Shown here: positions 52,155 through 62,424 of the stretch, piece after piece
Layout: every line of letters starts with the position of its first letter
Numbering within the stretch: the first letter of the stretch is position 1
DNA from: Streptomyces bottropensis ATCC 25435
GTDB taxonomy: Bacteria > Actinomycetota > Actinomycetes > Streptomycetales > Streptomycetaceae
Direction: 5' to 3'
Length of the DNA: 64,000 nt
Assembly (NCBI RefSeq): GCF_000383595.1
Contig: NZ_KB911581.1
Span: 2,050,264-2,114,263 of the forward strand
Notes under the pieces: model-generated
Databases searched by the model: none
Told to the model about the DNA's origin: nothing
Seen by the model: the letters and a program-made list of their open reading frames with translations, nothing else
Made by a program: the position numbers and the translations under genes

Positions 52155-55100
52155 GTGGCTAAGGTCCGGGTATACGAACTCGCCAAGGAGTTCGGGGTTG
52201 AGAGCAAGGTCGTCATGGCCAAGCTCCAGGAGCTCGGTGAATTCGTCCGTTCGGCGTCCTCGACGATCGAGGCGCCCGTTGTACGCAAACTGACTGACGC
52301 CCTCCAGCAGGGCAGCGGCGGCGGCAAGCCCGCGCCGCGCAAGGCCGCCCCGGCTCGTCCGGCGGCCCCCTCTCCCGCGCAGGCCGCGCGTCCGGCCGCC
52401 CCGCGCCCGGGTCCGGCAGCGCCGAAGCCCCCCGCCGCGGAGAAGCCCGCCACGTCGGCTCCGGCTCCGGGTCCGCGCCCGCTGCCCGGCCCCAAGCCGC
52501 CGACGCCGAAGCCCGCTCCGGCCTCCCCGGCCCCGAGCGTGCCCGAGTTCCAGGCGCCCCCGTCGGCTCCGGCCGCCCCTGCCGCCCCCGCCGCGTCCGC
52601 CCCGTCCGCTCCGCGTCCGGGCGCCCGTCCCGGTCCGGCGGCGCCGCGTCCCGGTGGTCAGCGTCCGGGTGGTCCCGGCCAGGAGCGTCAGGACCGTGGT
52701 GACCGCGGTCAGGGTCAGCGTCCCGGCGGCCAGCGTTCCGAGCGCCCCGGTGGCGCCGGCGCGCCCAAGCCGGGCGGTGCCCGTCCGGCCGGTCCGCGTC
52801 CGGGCAACAACCCCTTCACCTCCGGTGGTTCGACCGGCATGGGACGCCCGCAGGCGCCCCGTCCGGGCGGCGCGCCGCGTCCCGGCGGCCCCGGTGGCGC
52901 CCAGGGCGGCGGTCCGCGTCCGCAGACTCCCGGCCAGGCTCCCCGTCCGCAGGGCGGTCCCGGTGGCGCTCCGCGTCCCCAGGGCGGTCCGGGCGGTGCC
53001 CGTCCCACTCCGGGCGGCATGCCCCGTCCGCAGGCGCCCCGTCCCGGCGGCGGCCCCGGCGGCAACCGTCCGAACCCCGGCATGATGCCGCAGCGTCCGG
53101 CTGCCGGCCCGCGTCCCGGCGGCGGTGGCCCCGGCGGCCGCGGTCCCGGTGGTGGCGGCGGTCGTCCCGGTGGTCCCGGTGGTGGCGGCGGCGGTCGTCC
53201 CGGTGGCGGCGGCGGCTTCGCCGGTCGTCCCGGTGGTGGCGGCGGCGGCTTCGCCGGCCGTCCGGGCGGTCCCGGTGGTGCCGGTGGCGGTGGCGGTTTC
53301 GCCGGTCGTCCCGGTGGTCCCGGTGGCGGCGGCGGTCGTCCCGGCTTCGGTGGTCGTCCCGGTGGTCCGGGTGCCCGTGGTGGCACGCAGGGCGCCTTCG
53401 GCCGTCCCGGTGGTCCCGCGCGTCGTGGTCGCAAGTCGAAGCGGCAGAGGCGTCAGGAGTACGAGGCCATGCAGGCCCCGTCGGTCGGCGGCGTGATGCT
53501 GCCTCGCGGCAACGGACAGTCCGTCCGCCTGTCGCGCGGTGCGTCGCTCACCGACTTCGCCGAGAAGATCGGCGCCAACCCGGCGTCGCTCGTCGCGGTG
53601 ATGATGAACCTCGGCGAGATGGTCACCGCCACGCAGTCCGTCTCCGACGAGACCCTCCAGCTGCTCGCCGGCGAGATGAACTACGTCGTCGAGATCGTCA
53701 GCCCGGAGGAGGAGGACCGCGAGCTGCTCGAGTCCTTCGACATCGAGTTCGGCGAGGACGAGGGCGGCGAGGAGTTCCTCGTCCCGCGTCCGCCGGTCGT
53801 GACCGTCATGGGTCACGTCGACCACGGTAAGACCCGACTGCTGGACACCATCCGCAAGACGAACGTCGTCGCGGGCGAGGCCGGCGGTATCACGCAGCAC
53901 ATCGGCGCGTACCAGGTCGCGACCCAGGTCAACGACGAAGAGCGCAGGATCACCTTCATCGACACCCCGGGTCACGAGGCGTTCACCGCCATGCGTGCCC
54001 GTGGTGCGAAGTCGACCGACATCGCGATCCTCGTGGTGGCGGCCAACGACGGTGTGATGCCCCAGACGATCGAGGCGCTGAACCACGCCAAGGCGGCCGA
54101 CGTGCCGATCGTGGTCGCGGTCAACAAGATCGACGTCGAGGGCGCCGACCCGACCAAGGTGCGCGGTCAGCTCACCGAGTTCGGTCTGGTGGCCGAGGAG
54201 TACGGCGGCGACACGATGTTCGTCGACATCTCCGCCAAGCAGGGGCTGAACATCGACGCCCTGCTGGAGGCCGTGGTCCTGACCGCGGACGCCTCGCTCG
54301 ACCTGCGGGCCAACCCGGAGCAGGACGCGCAGGGCATCGCGATCGAGTCCCACCTCGACCGCGGCCGCGGTGCCGTCTCCACCGTCCTCGTCCAGCGCGG
54401 CACGCTGCGCATCGGCGACACGATGGTGGTCGGCGACGCGTACGGCCGAGTCCGGGCGATGCTCGACGACAACGGCAACAACGTCGAGGAAGCGGGTCCC
54501 TCGACCCCCGTCCTCGTCCTCGGTCTCACCAACGTTCCCGGCGCCGGCGACAACTTCCTCGTCGTCGACGAGGACCGTACCGCCCGTCAGATCGCCGAGA
54601 AGCGTGCCGCCCGCGAGCGGAACGCCAACTTCGCCCGACGGGGTGTCCGGTTCTCCCTGGAGAACCTGGACGAGGCCCTCAAGGCCGGTCTGGTGCAGGA
54701 ACTCAACCTCATCATCAAGGGCGACGCGTCCGGTTCGGTGGAGGCCCTCGAGTCCTCGCTGCTCCAGCTCGACGTCGGCGAAGAGGTCGACATCCGCGTC
54801 CTGCACCGCGGCGTGGGTGCGGTCACCGAGTCGGACATCGACCTGGCGACCGGCTCCGACGCCATCGTCATCGGCTTCAACGTCCGCGCCGCGGGCCGCG
54901 CACAGCAGATGGCGGAGCGCGAGGGCGTCGACGTCCGGTACTACTCGGTGATCTACCAGGCCATCGAGGAGATCGAGGCGGCCCTCAAGGGCATGCTCAA
55001 GCCGGAGTACGAGGAGGTCGAGCTCGGCACGGCGGAGATCCGCGAGGTCTTCAAGTCGTCCAAGCTGGGCAACATCGCCGGTGTCCTGGTCCGCTCGGGC

Positions 55101-55310
55101 GAGGTCAAGCGCAACACGAAGGCTCGACTCGTCCGCGACGGCAAGGTCATCGCGGAGAACCTCACCATCTCCGGTCTGCGTCGCTTCAAGGACGACGTCA
55201 CCGAGATCCGCGAAGGGTTCGAGGGCGGTATCAACCTCGGCAACTTCAACGACATCAAGATCGACGACGTCATCGCGACGTACGAGATGCGCGAGAAGCC
55301 GCGGTCGTAA
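52155..55310 (+). CDS. infB: translation initiation factor IF-2
   Basis: 1051-aa initiation GTPase that brings fMet-tRNA to the 30S subunit. The IF2 N-domain ([27 protein letters not shown]) is followed by about 400 residues rich in Pro, Gly, Arg and Ala. Residues about 330-425 consist almost entirely of Arg/Pro/Gly blocks. The G domain begins near 545: G1 [12 protein letters not shown] with K559, G3 DTPGHEAF, G4 NKID. Domain II and the C-terminal fMet-binding domains follow. The GTG start follows AAAAAGGAG. The leader carries mini-ORFs and a hairpin. Confidence 0.97.
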   Translation: MAKVRVYELAKEFGVESKVVMAKLQELGEFVRSASSTIEAPVVRKLTDALQQGSGGGKPAPRKAAPARPAAPSPAQAARPAAPRPGPAAPKPPAAEKPATSAPAPGPRPLPGPKPPTPKPAPASPAPSVPEFQAPPSAPAAPAAPAASAPSAPRPGARPGPAAPRPGGQRPGGPGQERQDRGDRGQGQRPGGQRSERPGGAGAPKPGGARPAGPRPGNNPFTSGGSTGMGRPQAPRPGGAPRPGGPGGAQGGGPRPQTPGQAPRPQGGPGGAPRPQGGPGGARPTPGGMPRPQAPRPGGGPGGNRPNPGMMPQRPAAGPRPGGGGPGGRGPGGGGGRPGGPGGGGGGRPGGGGGFAGRPGGGGGGFAGRPGGPGGAGGGGGFAGRPGGPGGGGGRPGFGGRPGGPGARGGTQGAFGRPGGPARRGRKSKRQRRQEYEAMQAPSVGGVMLPRGNGQSVRLSRGASLTDFAEKIGANPASLVAVMMNLGEMVTATQSVSDETLQLLAGEMNYVVEIVSPEEEDRELLESFDIEFGEDEGGEEFLVPRPPVVTVMGHVDHGKTRLLDTIRKTNVVAGEAGGITQHIGAYQVATQVNDEERRITFIDTPGHEAFTAMRARGAKSTDIAILVVAANDGVMPQTIEALNHAKAADVPIVVAVNKIDVEGADPTKVRGQLTEFGLVAEEYGGDTMFVDISAKQGLNIDALLEAVVLTADASLDLRANPEQDAQGIAIESHLDRGRGAVSTVLVQRGTLRIGDTMVVGDAYGRVRAMLDDNGNNVEEAGPSTPVLVLGLTNVPGAGDNFLVVDEDRTARQIAEKRAARERNANFARRGVRFSLENLDEALKAGLVQELNLIIKGDASGSVEALESSLLQLDVGEEVDIRVLHRGVGAVTESDIDLATGSDAIVIGFNVRAAGRAQQMAEREGVDVRYYSVIYQAIEEIEAALKGMLKPEYEEVELGTAEIREVFKSSKLGNIAGVLVRSGEVKRNTKARLVRDGKVIAENLTISGLRRFKDDVTEIREGFEGGINLGNFNDIKIDDVIATYEMREKPRS

Positions 55311-55326
55311 TCAGCGGTGGTCCATG

Positions 55327-55359
55327 CCGGCCGGGGGTGACCTGTTCACCCCCGGCCGG
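55327..55359. terminator. hairpin after infB
   Basis: CCGGCCGGGGGTGA (55327-55340) pairs with 55346-55359 over 14 bp, loop CCTGT. It lies 17 bases after the infB stop and may lower transcription into the ylxP-rbfA-truB genes. Confidence 0.75.
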
Positions 55360-55505
55360 TGTGGCCGTTCCGGGGGGCTTCGCCCCCTCGGGCCCCCACG
55401 AACAATCCCGTCGAGGGTCCGCGCCTTTCGATGTACGGTTCTGATGTTCCCGCCCGCGATGCGGCCGGGCCGTCTATCCCGTACCGGCGGGTGAACCGGA
55501 CACAC

Positions 55506-55799
55506 ATGTACGTGGGGACTCTGTCCTTCGACCTCCTGCTCGGCGACGTACGGTCGCTGAAGGAGAAGCGCTCCGTCGTCCGCCCGATCGTGGCCGAGCT
55601 GCACCGCAGGTTCGCGGTGAGCGTGGCGGAGGTCGACCATATGGATCTGCACCGCCGGGCCGTGATCGGGCTGGCGGTGGTGTCGGGTGACACGGGGCAC
55701 CTGACCGACGTACTCGACCGGTGCGAGCGGCTGGTCGCGGGGCGTCCCGAGATCGAACTGCTCTCGGTCAGACGGCGGTTGCACGGTGACGACGACTGA
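55506..55799 (+). CDS. DUF503/YlxP family protein
   Basis: 97-aa protein of the DUF503 family found beside rbfA in many Gram-positive bacteria. It begins MYVGTLSFDLLLGDVRSLKEKRSVVRPIVAEL, a typical start, and has a ferredoxin-like alpha/beta pattern. A role in ribosome biogenesis is only suggested by location. The ATG at 55506 matches the family start; a GTG at 55491 in frame has slightly better upstream spacing and cannot be excluded. Confidence 0.87.
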   Translation: MYVGTLSFDLLLGDVRSLKEKRSVVRPIVAELHRRFAVSVAEVDHMDLHRRAVIGLAVVSGDTGHLTDVLDRCERLVAGRPEIELLSVRRRLHGDDD

Positions 55800-55859
55800 C
55801 CGGTCGCAGAGACCATTCAAGAACCAGCAGTAACGCAGAACGAGCTAGGAGACGGACCA

Positions 55860-56306
55860 GTGGCCGACAACGCGCGTGCCAAGAGGCTGGCGGACCTCAT
55901 CCGAGAGGTGGTGGCCCAGAAGCTGCTGCGCGGGATCAAGGACCCGCGGCTCGGCTCCCACGTCACCATCACGGACACCCGGGTGACCGGCGACCTGCGG
56001 GAGGCGACCGTCTTCTACACGGTGTACGGGGACGACGAGGAGCGGGCGGCCGCCGCCGCGGGGCTGGAGAGCGCCAAGGGCATCCTCCGCTCCGAGGTCG
56101 GCCGTGCGGCCGGTGTGAAGTTCACGCCGTCCCTCACCTTCGTGGCCGACGCCCTCCCGGACACCGCCAAGACCATCGACGACCTCCTCGACAAGGCGCG
56201 CGCCTCGGACGCCCAGGTGCGCGAGACCGCGTCGGGCGCGAAGTACGCCGGTGAGGCCGACCCGTACCGCAAGCCGGAAGACGACGAGGACGACGCCGCC
56301 GAATGA
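55860..56306 (+). CDS. rbfA: ribosome-binding factor A
   Basis: 148-aa 30S maturation factor with a single KH-like domain: ARAKRLADLIREVVAQKL, then GSHVTITDTRVTGDLREATVFYTVYG, then the acidic C-terminal tail usual in actinobacteria. The GTG start is preceded by GGAGACGG. The stop overlaps the truB start (ATGA). Confidence 0.95.
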   Translation: MADNARAKRLADLIREVVAQKLLRGIKDPRLGSHVTITDTRVTGDLREATVFYTVYGDDEERAAAAAGLESAKGILRSEVGRAAGVKFTPSLTFVADALPDTAKTIDDLLDKARASDAQVRETASGAKYAGEADPYRKPEDDEDDAAE

Positions 56307-57217
56307 CCGAGCAGCGCCAGAAGAACACCACGCCCGACGGCCTTGTCATCGTCGACAAGCCGTCGGGCTTCACGTCGCACGACGTCGTCGCCAAGATGCG
56401 CGGCATCGCCCGGACCCGGCGGGTCGGGCACGCGGGGACGCTCGACCCCATGGCCACCGGGGTGCTCGTCCTGGGGGTGGAGAGGGCGACCAAGCTGCTC
56501 GGTCACCTCGCACTCACCGAGAAGGAGTACCTCGGGACGGTCCGGCTCGGGCAGACGACGGTCACCGACGACGCCGAGGGCGAGATCACGGCGTCGGTCG
56601 ACGCGTCGAAGGTCACCCGCGAAGCCGTCGACGCCGGAGTCGCGGAGCTGACCGGACGCATCATGCAGGTGCCGTCCAAGGTCAGCGCCATCAAGATCGA
56701 CGGCGTGCGGTCCTACAAGCGGGCCCGGGACGGCGAGGACTTCGAGATTCCCGCCCGGCCCGTCACCGTCTCCTCCTTCGCCGTGTACGACGTCCGGGAC
56801 GCCGTCGCCGAGGACGGCACCCCGGTGCTCGACCTCGTGGTGTCGGTGGTGTGCTCCTCCGGGACGTACATCCGCGCCCTCGCCCGCGACCTGGGCGCCG
56901 GGCTCGGTGTCGGCGGCCACCTCACCGCGCTGCGCCGCACCCGCGTGGGGCCGTACAAGCTGGACTCCGCGCGGACGCTCGACCAGCTCCAGCAGGAGCT
57001 GACCGTGATGCCGGTCGCCGAGGCCGCCGGCGCCGCGTTCCCCCGCTGGGACGTGGACGACAGGCGGGCGGGGCTGCTGCTGAACGGGGTGCGGCTGGAG
57101 ATGCCCGAGGAGTACGCCGAGCGCGGTGCCGTCGCCGTCTTCGACCCCGCCGGCCGCTTCCTGGCCCTGGTGGAGAGCCAGAAGGGCAAGGCCAAGAGCC
57201 TGGCCGTCTTCGGCTGA
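56303..57217 (+). CDS. truB: tRNA pseudouridine-55 synthase
   Basis: 304-aa enzyme making the T-loop pseudouridine 55 of tRNA. The opening GLVIVDKPSGFTSHDVVAKM and the catalytic segment RRVGHAGTLDPMATGVLVLGV contain the active aspartate (D in GTLDP). KEYLGTVRLGQTTVTDDAEG and the C-terminal RNA-binding region follow. It is translationally coupled to rbfA by the ATGA overlap. Two hairpins lie downstream. Confidence 0.96.
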   Translation: MTEQRQKNTTPDGLVIVDKPSGFTSHDVVAKMRGIARTRRVGHAGTLDPMATGVLVLGVERATKLLGHLALTEKEYLGTVRLGQTTVTDDAEGEITASVDASKVTREAVDAGVAELTGRIMQVPSKVSAIKIDGVRSYKRARDGEDFEIPARPVTVSSFAVYDVRDAVAEDGTPVLDLVVSVVCSSGTYIRALARDLGAGLGVGGHLTALRRTRVGPYKLDSARTLDQLQQELTVMPVAEAAGAAFPRWDVDDRRAGLLLNGVRLEMPEEYAERGAVAVFDPAGRFLALVESQKGKAKSLAVFG

Positions 57218-57221
57218 GGGA

Positions 57222-57241
57222 CGGCACCCCGAGGGGTGCCG
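57222..57241. terminator. short hairpin after truB
   Basis: CGGCACCC (57222-57229) and GGGTGCCG (57234-57241) form a perfect 8-bp stem with a CGAG tetraloop, four bases beyond the truB stop. Confidence 0.7.
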
Positions 57242-57260
57242 GCTTCTGCCTGAGCCGAGC

Positions 57261-57302
57261 GTGGAGCGGCGGTCACGGGGACTGCTGTTCCCGCCGCTCC
57301 AC
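57261..57302. terminator. second hairpin after truB
   Basis: GTGGAGCGGCGG (57261-57272) pairs with 57291-57302 over 12 bp; the inner 18 bases can extend the helix with mismatches. It is followed by GTTCCCCCCTC. It makes a tandem terminator with the hairpin at 57222-57241. Confidence 0.65.
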
Positions 57303-57481
57303 GTTCCCCCCTCGGTTCCCCCACCCAGAGGTGTATCCATCTGCCCGGGGCTATTCACCCCTTCGTGCAGGCGCTCGGAGTGAACCGAGGGAGCGGAAGG
57401 GGGCGCGTTCGCCGCGCGATCTGTTCCGCTGATCTTCACGTGCCTACCGTCGGAACACAGGTACGACGGGGAGGTCAGGAC

Positions 57482-60400
57482 ATGGCGGTACGGGGCCGTC
57501 GGGCGACCGACGACGGCCGTCGGGCGGCGCGGGACGAAGTCCTGGTGCGGGTCGGCGATCTGACGGGACGACAACGCGGCACGGGCTTCGTCGCCGACCA
57601 CCACGGCACGGTCGTCACCAGCCACGAGGCGGTGGACGGACTGGCCCGCATCGTGGTGCACGCCACCGGCGACCGCGTCTGTGTGGTGACCTCCGACGCG
57701 GTGACTGCGCTGCCCGCCCTCGATCTCGCGCTCATCCGCACCGAGGGGCTGTGCGTGGACCCGCTGCCCTTCGCCCTGCGGGACGAGGTCGCGACGGGCG
57801 CGTACGTCCGCATCGCGGCCGGCGGCTGGCGCGAGGCACGGGTGCTGGGCACGGCGGACGTCACGTACACGGCGACCGACGGTTTCCATCTGCTGCGCGG
57901 CGCCCTGGAGTTGGCGATCGGGACGGCCGGGAGCGAGGCGCTGCGACTGGGCGGGGGCGCGGCCGGCGGACCGGTTCTCGACGTGACCACCGGCGCCGTG
58001 GTGGGCGTGCTCGGCACGGCCCTTCAGGCACCGCACCGCACCACCGGTTTCGCCGTGCCCCTGCGCGACTGGCGGGCCGAGCGGCCACTGGCCGAGCTGC
58101 TCGCCCGCAACGCGGCGACCGTGGGCGCGTACGGCACCGATCTCAACCTGGCCGGGGTGCTGGAGCTCACGGCCACCACCGTGGGGTCGGACGGGCCGGG
58201 GGCGGGAGCCGGAGCCGTCGCGGCGGCCGGTGCCGACCCGGTCGAACGCGTCGATGTCGTAAGGGAGTTCACCGCCTTCGCCGACGGCTCCGCCACGGTC
58301 CTCGGCCTCGTCGGCCCACCCGGCAGCGGGCGTACGACGGAGCTGGCCGCCCTCGCCGCCCGGCGCGGCCGGGGCCCCGAGCCCGCGCCCACACTGTGGC
58401 TCCGCGGCGCCGACCTCCTGTCCGACGACGACTCCGTGGCGGACGCGGCACGACGCGCGCTGGAGCGGGCCGGGCGGATCGTGGCCGCGTCGGCGGGGTA
58501 CGGGGGCGGGGCGTCGGCGGCGTTCGCGGCCTCGGCGGCCCCGCAGGGGTCCGGGGCGCCAGGGGCTTGTGCAGCCGCGGAGGACGGGCTCGGTGCGGCG
58601 GGAGGGTCCTCGTCCGGCCGGTACGACGGTGAGCTGGGGGACATCCGGCCCGAGCGGCTCGCCCGGCTCGCCGTGGCGGAGGGACGGCCCCTGCTGCTGC
58701 TTCTCGACGGGCCCGAGGAGATGCCGCCGACGCTCGCGCACCGGCTGGCCGAGTGGACCGCCGGGACGGCACGGTGGCTGCGGGAGAACGGGGCTCGGCT
58801 CGTGGTGGCCTGCCGCGCCGAGTACTGGGAGCGGGCCGGGGCGCAGTTCCCGGCGGAGCTGCTGCACGGCGAGGCGGCCGGCGGAGAGGAGCAGTCGCTG
58901 CCCGCCTGCGTACGGCTGGGCGACCTGACGGAGAGCGAGGCCCGGCGGGCCCGGCTCCGGTACGGGCTCCCGGAGGACGCGCTCGCCGGGCCCGACGCCC
59001 GGCACCCGCTCACCCTGCGGCTCCTGTCCGAGGTACGGGCGGCGCTCCCGGCCACCCCGGGCGGGCGGCCCGGCGAGGATGGCGCCCTCGCCGGGCCGCA
59101 CCACGCCGCGGCACCCTCCGCCCGCGCGGAAGCCTCCCGCGCGCCCTCGGGACGGCCCGGCCGGGACGAGGTGCTGGGTGCCTACCTGGATCTGATGTGT
59201 CTGCGCGTCGCCGTGCGGCTCGCCGCGGTGAACGGAGTGCGGGGGACTGCCGTGCGGCGGCTCGCGGCGCAGGTCTCCGGGCAGGTGCACGAGGCGGCCC
59301 GGCGATGTCTGGGCCCCGGCCAGGGAGAGCTGGACCGGACCGCGTTCGAGGCGGTGTTCCCCTGGGGACCGGTGCCGGGGCGGCGGCTCGGCGGCACCAC
59401 CGGCTGGGCCTCGGCCGTGCTCACCGAGGGACTGCTCGTCCCGGCGGGCGACGGCTACCGCTTCGCCCACGAGGAGCTGGCCGACTGGATCCAGGGCGCC
59501 CATCTGGACCTCGACGCGGCCCTGCACGCGCTGGTGCACCGGGGCTGGGTCGCGCAGGCCGAGGCACGGCGCGGCTGGGCCACGATGCCCTCGCAGGCCC
59601 GTGTCCGCCGCCACGCCCGCCGGGCCACCCGCAACCTCCCCGTGCCCCGCCACCGCGTCGGCCCCGTCGTCCACGCCCTGCTCCTCCTCGCCCGGCAGCA
59701 GGGCCCCACCGAACTCGCCGGGCGCCTGGAGGAGTTGCTGGACGCCCTGGACGCACTGCTGCCGCCGGGCTCCCCGGCCCCCGACGACCCCACCTGGTGG
59801 GCCACCCGCCTCCTGTCCGAGGTGCTGCTCCGGGTGCCCGACGCGACGCCGTACACCCGGGTCCTGCGCTTCCTCACCGAGCGGATCGGGGCCTGGCGGG
59901 CCCAGGGCCGGGGCGTGCCGGGGGAGTTCGGGCCGGACTTCTGGGCGGCCCTGCCGTTGCCCGAGGCGGAACGGTTCGACCTGCTGCGACGCCTGGTCGT
60001 CGCCGACCCGGCCACCGGCGAGGGGCCCCGCTACCTCGACGTGGTCTCCCGGCTCCTCGCGGCCCACCCCGCCGCCGTGCAACCGCTGCTCACCCGCTGG
60101 TTCCTCGACGACACCCCGCTGGTCGCGACCCCCGACGCCACCGTGGCGACGGCCGCGCAGGCGCTGCTGCACACCCATCGGCGACGCGCCCCGGACGACC
60201 TCACCGAGGCGCTGGTCGACAGTGCGCACCGGCGCGGCGACGAACTGCTCGCGGTGCTCTCCGAGGAGGAACCCTCGGCGGTGTGCCGGGCCGTCGACCG
60301 GTGGGCGCACGACGACCGCCCGGCCCGGCGGGTCGCCGGGCTCGCGTACGGACTGCGGACCGCTCCGCACGTGGACACGGAGGCCGACCGCGGGCTGCTC

Positions 60401-61297
60401 CGCCACGCGGCGCTCGCCCTGCTGGGCCGCCCGGCCGATGTCACCCTGCACAGCGGTGCCCTCGCCCTGCTCGTACGGGATCCGCTGACCCGGCCGCGGT
60501 ATCTGCCGCAGGCGCTGGAACGCTTCGCGGCCGGGGACCCGCAGCTGCCCGCGAGCGCCCTGGTCACCGCGCTCGCCACCCACCCGGACCCGGTCCTCGA
60601 CGCCTTCCGCGCCCGGCTGCGGACCCCGGGCGCCGAGGGCGCGGACGGCGAGGCCCTGCGCACCCTCGCCGAGGTCACCACGCCCGGACTCGCGCGCCGC
60701 GTCACCGTCCTGGTCCGGGAGGTCGTCGAGCGGCGCCCGGAGGTGGCCGGGCACGTGGCCGCGTACGTCGACCGCAGGCTGGAGCACGGCCAAGGGACCC
60801 GCGCCGTGCTGTTCCCGCTGCTCAGTGGCCTGATCGTGGACGGTCCCGTGCAGGTCCGCGCGGCCCTCGCGGCGGTCTTCGCCGAGCCGGGCACCCCCGC
60901 CTCCGGCCCCCTGCGGCGCGAACTGCTCGACCTGGTGATGGCCACCGAGCGGGACCCGTCCGTCCTCGACGCCCTCCTGCGGGCGGCCGCCGCGCGCGGC
61001 GTGACCACGGATGCGGAGGGGACGGAGGGCGCGGAGGGCATGGTGGGGACCAGCGACGCCGCGGCCGCCCGCTTGCTGGTCCACCGGGTCGGGCTGCTGC
61101 TCGTGCGTACGCCGGAAGGGGCGACCCGGTTCGACTGGGCGCTCGTCGACCTGGCCCGCCATGTGCCCGGTTTCGCGGGGCTGGTGGCGGGCTGGCTGAG
61201 CGGCACACCCGAGGAGTGGGCGGCGGTGGTCGGGCCGAGCACCCGCCGGATGATCGAGAACCTGGCGGGGGTACAGGGGGTGCGGGTACCCGCGTGA
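57482..61297 (+). CDS. trypsin-like (inactive) protease fused to a STAND-like NTPase
   Basis: 1271-aa cytoplasmic multidomain protein. Residues about 14-215 form a trypsin/HtrA-like domain with H48 (VVTSHEAV) and D81 (ALDLALI). The nucleophile motif GxSGGP reads GAAGGPV, so A161 replaces serine. A P-loop module follows from about 265: Walker A is GPPGSGRT, with Arg where Lys is expected, and the Walker B region is LLLLLDGPEEMP. RLVVACRAEYWERAG and FAHEELADWIQG are typical STAND/NACHT segments. The last 600 residues are Ala/Leu-rich helical repeats. The ATG at 57482 has GGGGAGGTCAGGAC upstream; an ATG at 57365 lacks one. Protease-STAND fusions are known in bacterial conflict systems; a regulatory or defence role is inference. 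Confidence 0.8.
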   Translation: MAVRGRRATDDGRRAARDEVLVRVGDLTGRQRGTGFVADHHGTVVTSHEAVDGLARIVVHATGDRVCVVTSDAVTALPALDLALIRTEGLCVDPLPFALRDEVATGAYVRIAAGGWREARVLGTADVTYTATDGFHLLRGALELAIGTAGSEALRLGGGAAGGPVLDVTTGAVVGVLGTALQAPHRTTGFAVPLRDWRAERPLAELLARNAATVGAYGTDLNLAGVLELTATTVGSDGPGAGAGAVAAAGADPVERVDVVREFTAFADGSATVLGLVGPPGSGRTTELAALAARRGRGPEPAPTLWLRGADLLSDDDSVADAARRALERAGRIVAASAGYGGGASAAFAASAAPQGSGAPGACAAAEDGLGAAGGSSSGRYDGELGDIRPERLARLAVAEGRPLLLLLDGPEEMPPTLAHRLAEWTAGTARWLRENGARLVVACRAEYWERAGAQFPAELLHGEAAGGEEQSLPACVRLGDLTESEARRARLRYGLPEDALAGPDARHPLTLRLLSEVRAALPATPGGRPGEDGALAGPHHAAAPSARAEASRAPSGRPGRDEVLGAYLDLMCLRVAVRLAAVNGVRGTAVRRLAAQVSGQVHEAARRCLGPGQGELDRTAFEAVFPWGPVPGRRLGGTTGWASAVLTEGLLVPAGDGYRFAHEELADWIQGAHLDLDAALHALVHRGWVAQAEARRGWATMPSQARVRRHARRATRNLPVPRHRVGPVVHALLLLARQQGPTELAGRLEELLDALDALLPPGSPAPDDPTWWATRLLSEVLLRVPDATPYTRVLRFLTERIGAWRAQGRGVPGEFGPDFWAALPLPEAERFDLLRRLVVADPATGEGPRYLDVVSRLLAAHPAAVQPLLTRWFLDDTPLVATPDATVATAAQALLHTHRRRAPDDLTEALVDSAHRRGDELLAVLSEEEPSAVCRAVDRWAHDDRPARRVAGLAYGLRTAPHVDTEADRGLLRHAALALLGRPADVTLHSGALALLVRDPLTRPRYLPQALERFAAGDPQLPASALVTALATHPDPVLDAFRARLRTPGAEGADGEALRTLAEVTTPGLARRVTVLVREVVERRPEVAGHVAAYVDRRLEHGQGTRAVLFPLLSGLIVDGPVQVRAALAAVFAEPGTPASGPLRRELLDLVMATERDPSVLDALLRAAAARGVTTDAEGTEGAEGMVGTSDAAAARLLVHRVGLLLVRTPEGATRFDWALVDLARHVPGFAGLVAGWLSGTPEEWAAVVGPSTRRMIENLAGVQGVRVPA

Positions 61298-61431
61298 ACC
61301 GGGCCGGCTTCCCGTGCTCCGGGTCACAGCACGGATGCCGATGCGGGGCGAGAGCACCGGGCATGGCACCCTTAGACCTGCGCAAGGGTTAGGCGTCAAT
61401 ACGGACACGGGTTCGACGAGGAGCGGTCACA

Positions 61432-62385
61432 GTGCAGCGCTGGCGTGGCTTGGAGGACATCCCCGAGGACTGGGGGCGCAGCGTCGTCACCATCGGTTCC
61501 TACGACGGGGTGCACCGCGGGCACCAGCTGATTCTCCGGCACGCCGTGGAACGCGCCCGCGAACGGGGCGTTCCCGCCGTCGTCGTGACCTTCGACCCGC
61601 ACCCCAGCGAGGTCGTGCGCCCCGGCACCCACCCGCCGCTGCTCGCCCCGCACCACCGCCGTGCCGAACTCATGGCGGACCTGGGCGTGGACGCGGTGCT
61701 GATCCTGCCGTTCACCTCCGAGTTCTCGCGACTGTCCCCGGCCGACTTCGTCGTCAAGGTCCTGGTCGACAAGCTGCACGCCAAGGCCGTGGTCGAGGGC
61801 CCCAACTTCCGCTTCGGCCACAAGGCCGCCGGAGACGTGGCGTTCCTGGCCGAGCAGGGCAAGACGTACGACTTCGAGGTCGAGATCGTCGACCTGTTCG
61901 TCACCGGCGAGGCGGGCGGCGGACAGCCGTTCTCCTCGACCCTGACCCGGCGACTGGTCGCCGAGGGCGACGTCGAGGGCGCGCGCGAGATCCTCGGCCG
62001 GCCCCATCGCGTCGAGGGCGTGGTCGTCCGCGGTGCGCAGCGCGGCCGTGAACTGGGCTTCCCCACAGCCAACGTGGAGACGCTCCCGCACACCGCGATC
62101 CCCGCCGACGGCGTCTACGCCGGCTGGCTGCACACCGACGGCGAGGCCATGCCCGCCGCGATCTCCGTCGGTACGAACCCGCAGTTCGACGGCACCGAGC
62201 GCACGGTCGAGGCGTACGCCATCGACCGCGTCGGACTCGACCTCTACGGCCTGCACGCCGCCGTCGACTTCCTCGCCTTCGTGCGCGGCCAGGCGAAGTT
62301 CGACTCGCTGGACGCGCTGCTCGTGGCGATGGGCGAGGACGTCAAGAGGTGCCGGGAGCTGATCGCGGCGTACCGGCCGGAGTAG
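61432..62385 (+). CDS. ribF: bifunctional riboflavin kinase/FAD synthetase
   Basis: 317-aa enzyme making FMN and FAD. The N-terminal nucleotidyltransferase domain has GSYDGVHRGHQLI and VEGPNFRFGHKAAGD. The C-terminal riboflavin kinase domain begins RGRELGFPTANVET, and VSVGTNPQFDGTERTVEAY is also recognisable. GAGGAG precedes the GTG. It normally belongs to the infB-truB neighbourhood; here the protease/NTPase gene stands between truB and ribF. Confidence 0.96.
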   Translation: MQRWRGLEDIPEDWGRSVVTIGSYDGVHRGHQLILRHAVERARERGVPAVVVTFDPHPSEVVRPGTHPPLLAPHHRRAELMADLGVDAVLILPFTSEFSRLSPADFVVKVLVDKLHAKAVVEGPNFRFGHKAAGDVAFLAEQGKTYDFEVEIVDLFVTGEAGGGQPFSSTLTRRLVAEGDVEGAREILGRPHRVEGVVVRGAQRGRELGFPTANVETLPHTAIPADGVYAGWLHTDGEAMPAAISVGTNPQFDGTERTVEAYAIDRVGLDLYGLHAAVDFLAFVRGQAKFDSLDALLVAMGEDVKRCRELIAAYRPE

Positions 62386-62424
62386 CGATCGCGGTCGGCT
62401 CCGGCCGTCCGAAGCCGGAGCCGA

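Noticed and set aside
53100..53430. Regularly repeated DNA in infB as a possible CRISPR or minisatellite array
   Set aside because: Repeats are imperfect, in frame and encode the known low-complexity region of actinobacterial IF-2; there are no spacers.
52140..54806. A minus-strand frame rich in Thr/Gly opposite infB
   Set aside because: It is the mirror of the Pro/Gly-rich IF-2 region; there is no independent evidence of coding.
56015..61408. A minus-strand open frame of about 1,800 codons opposite rbfA, truB and the protease/NTPase gene
   Set aside because: It is the antisense of well-supported genes. Composition is the artificial Arg/Gly/Pro mix typical of reverse frames in GC-rich DNA, with no recognisable domain or ribosome binding site.
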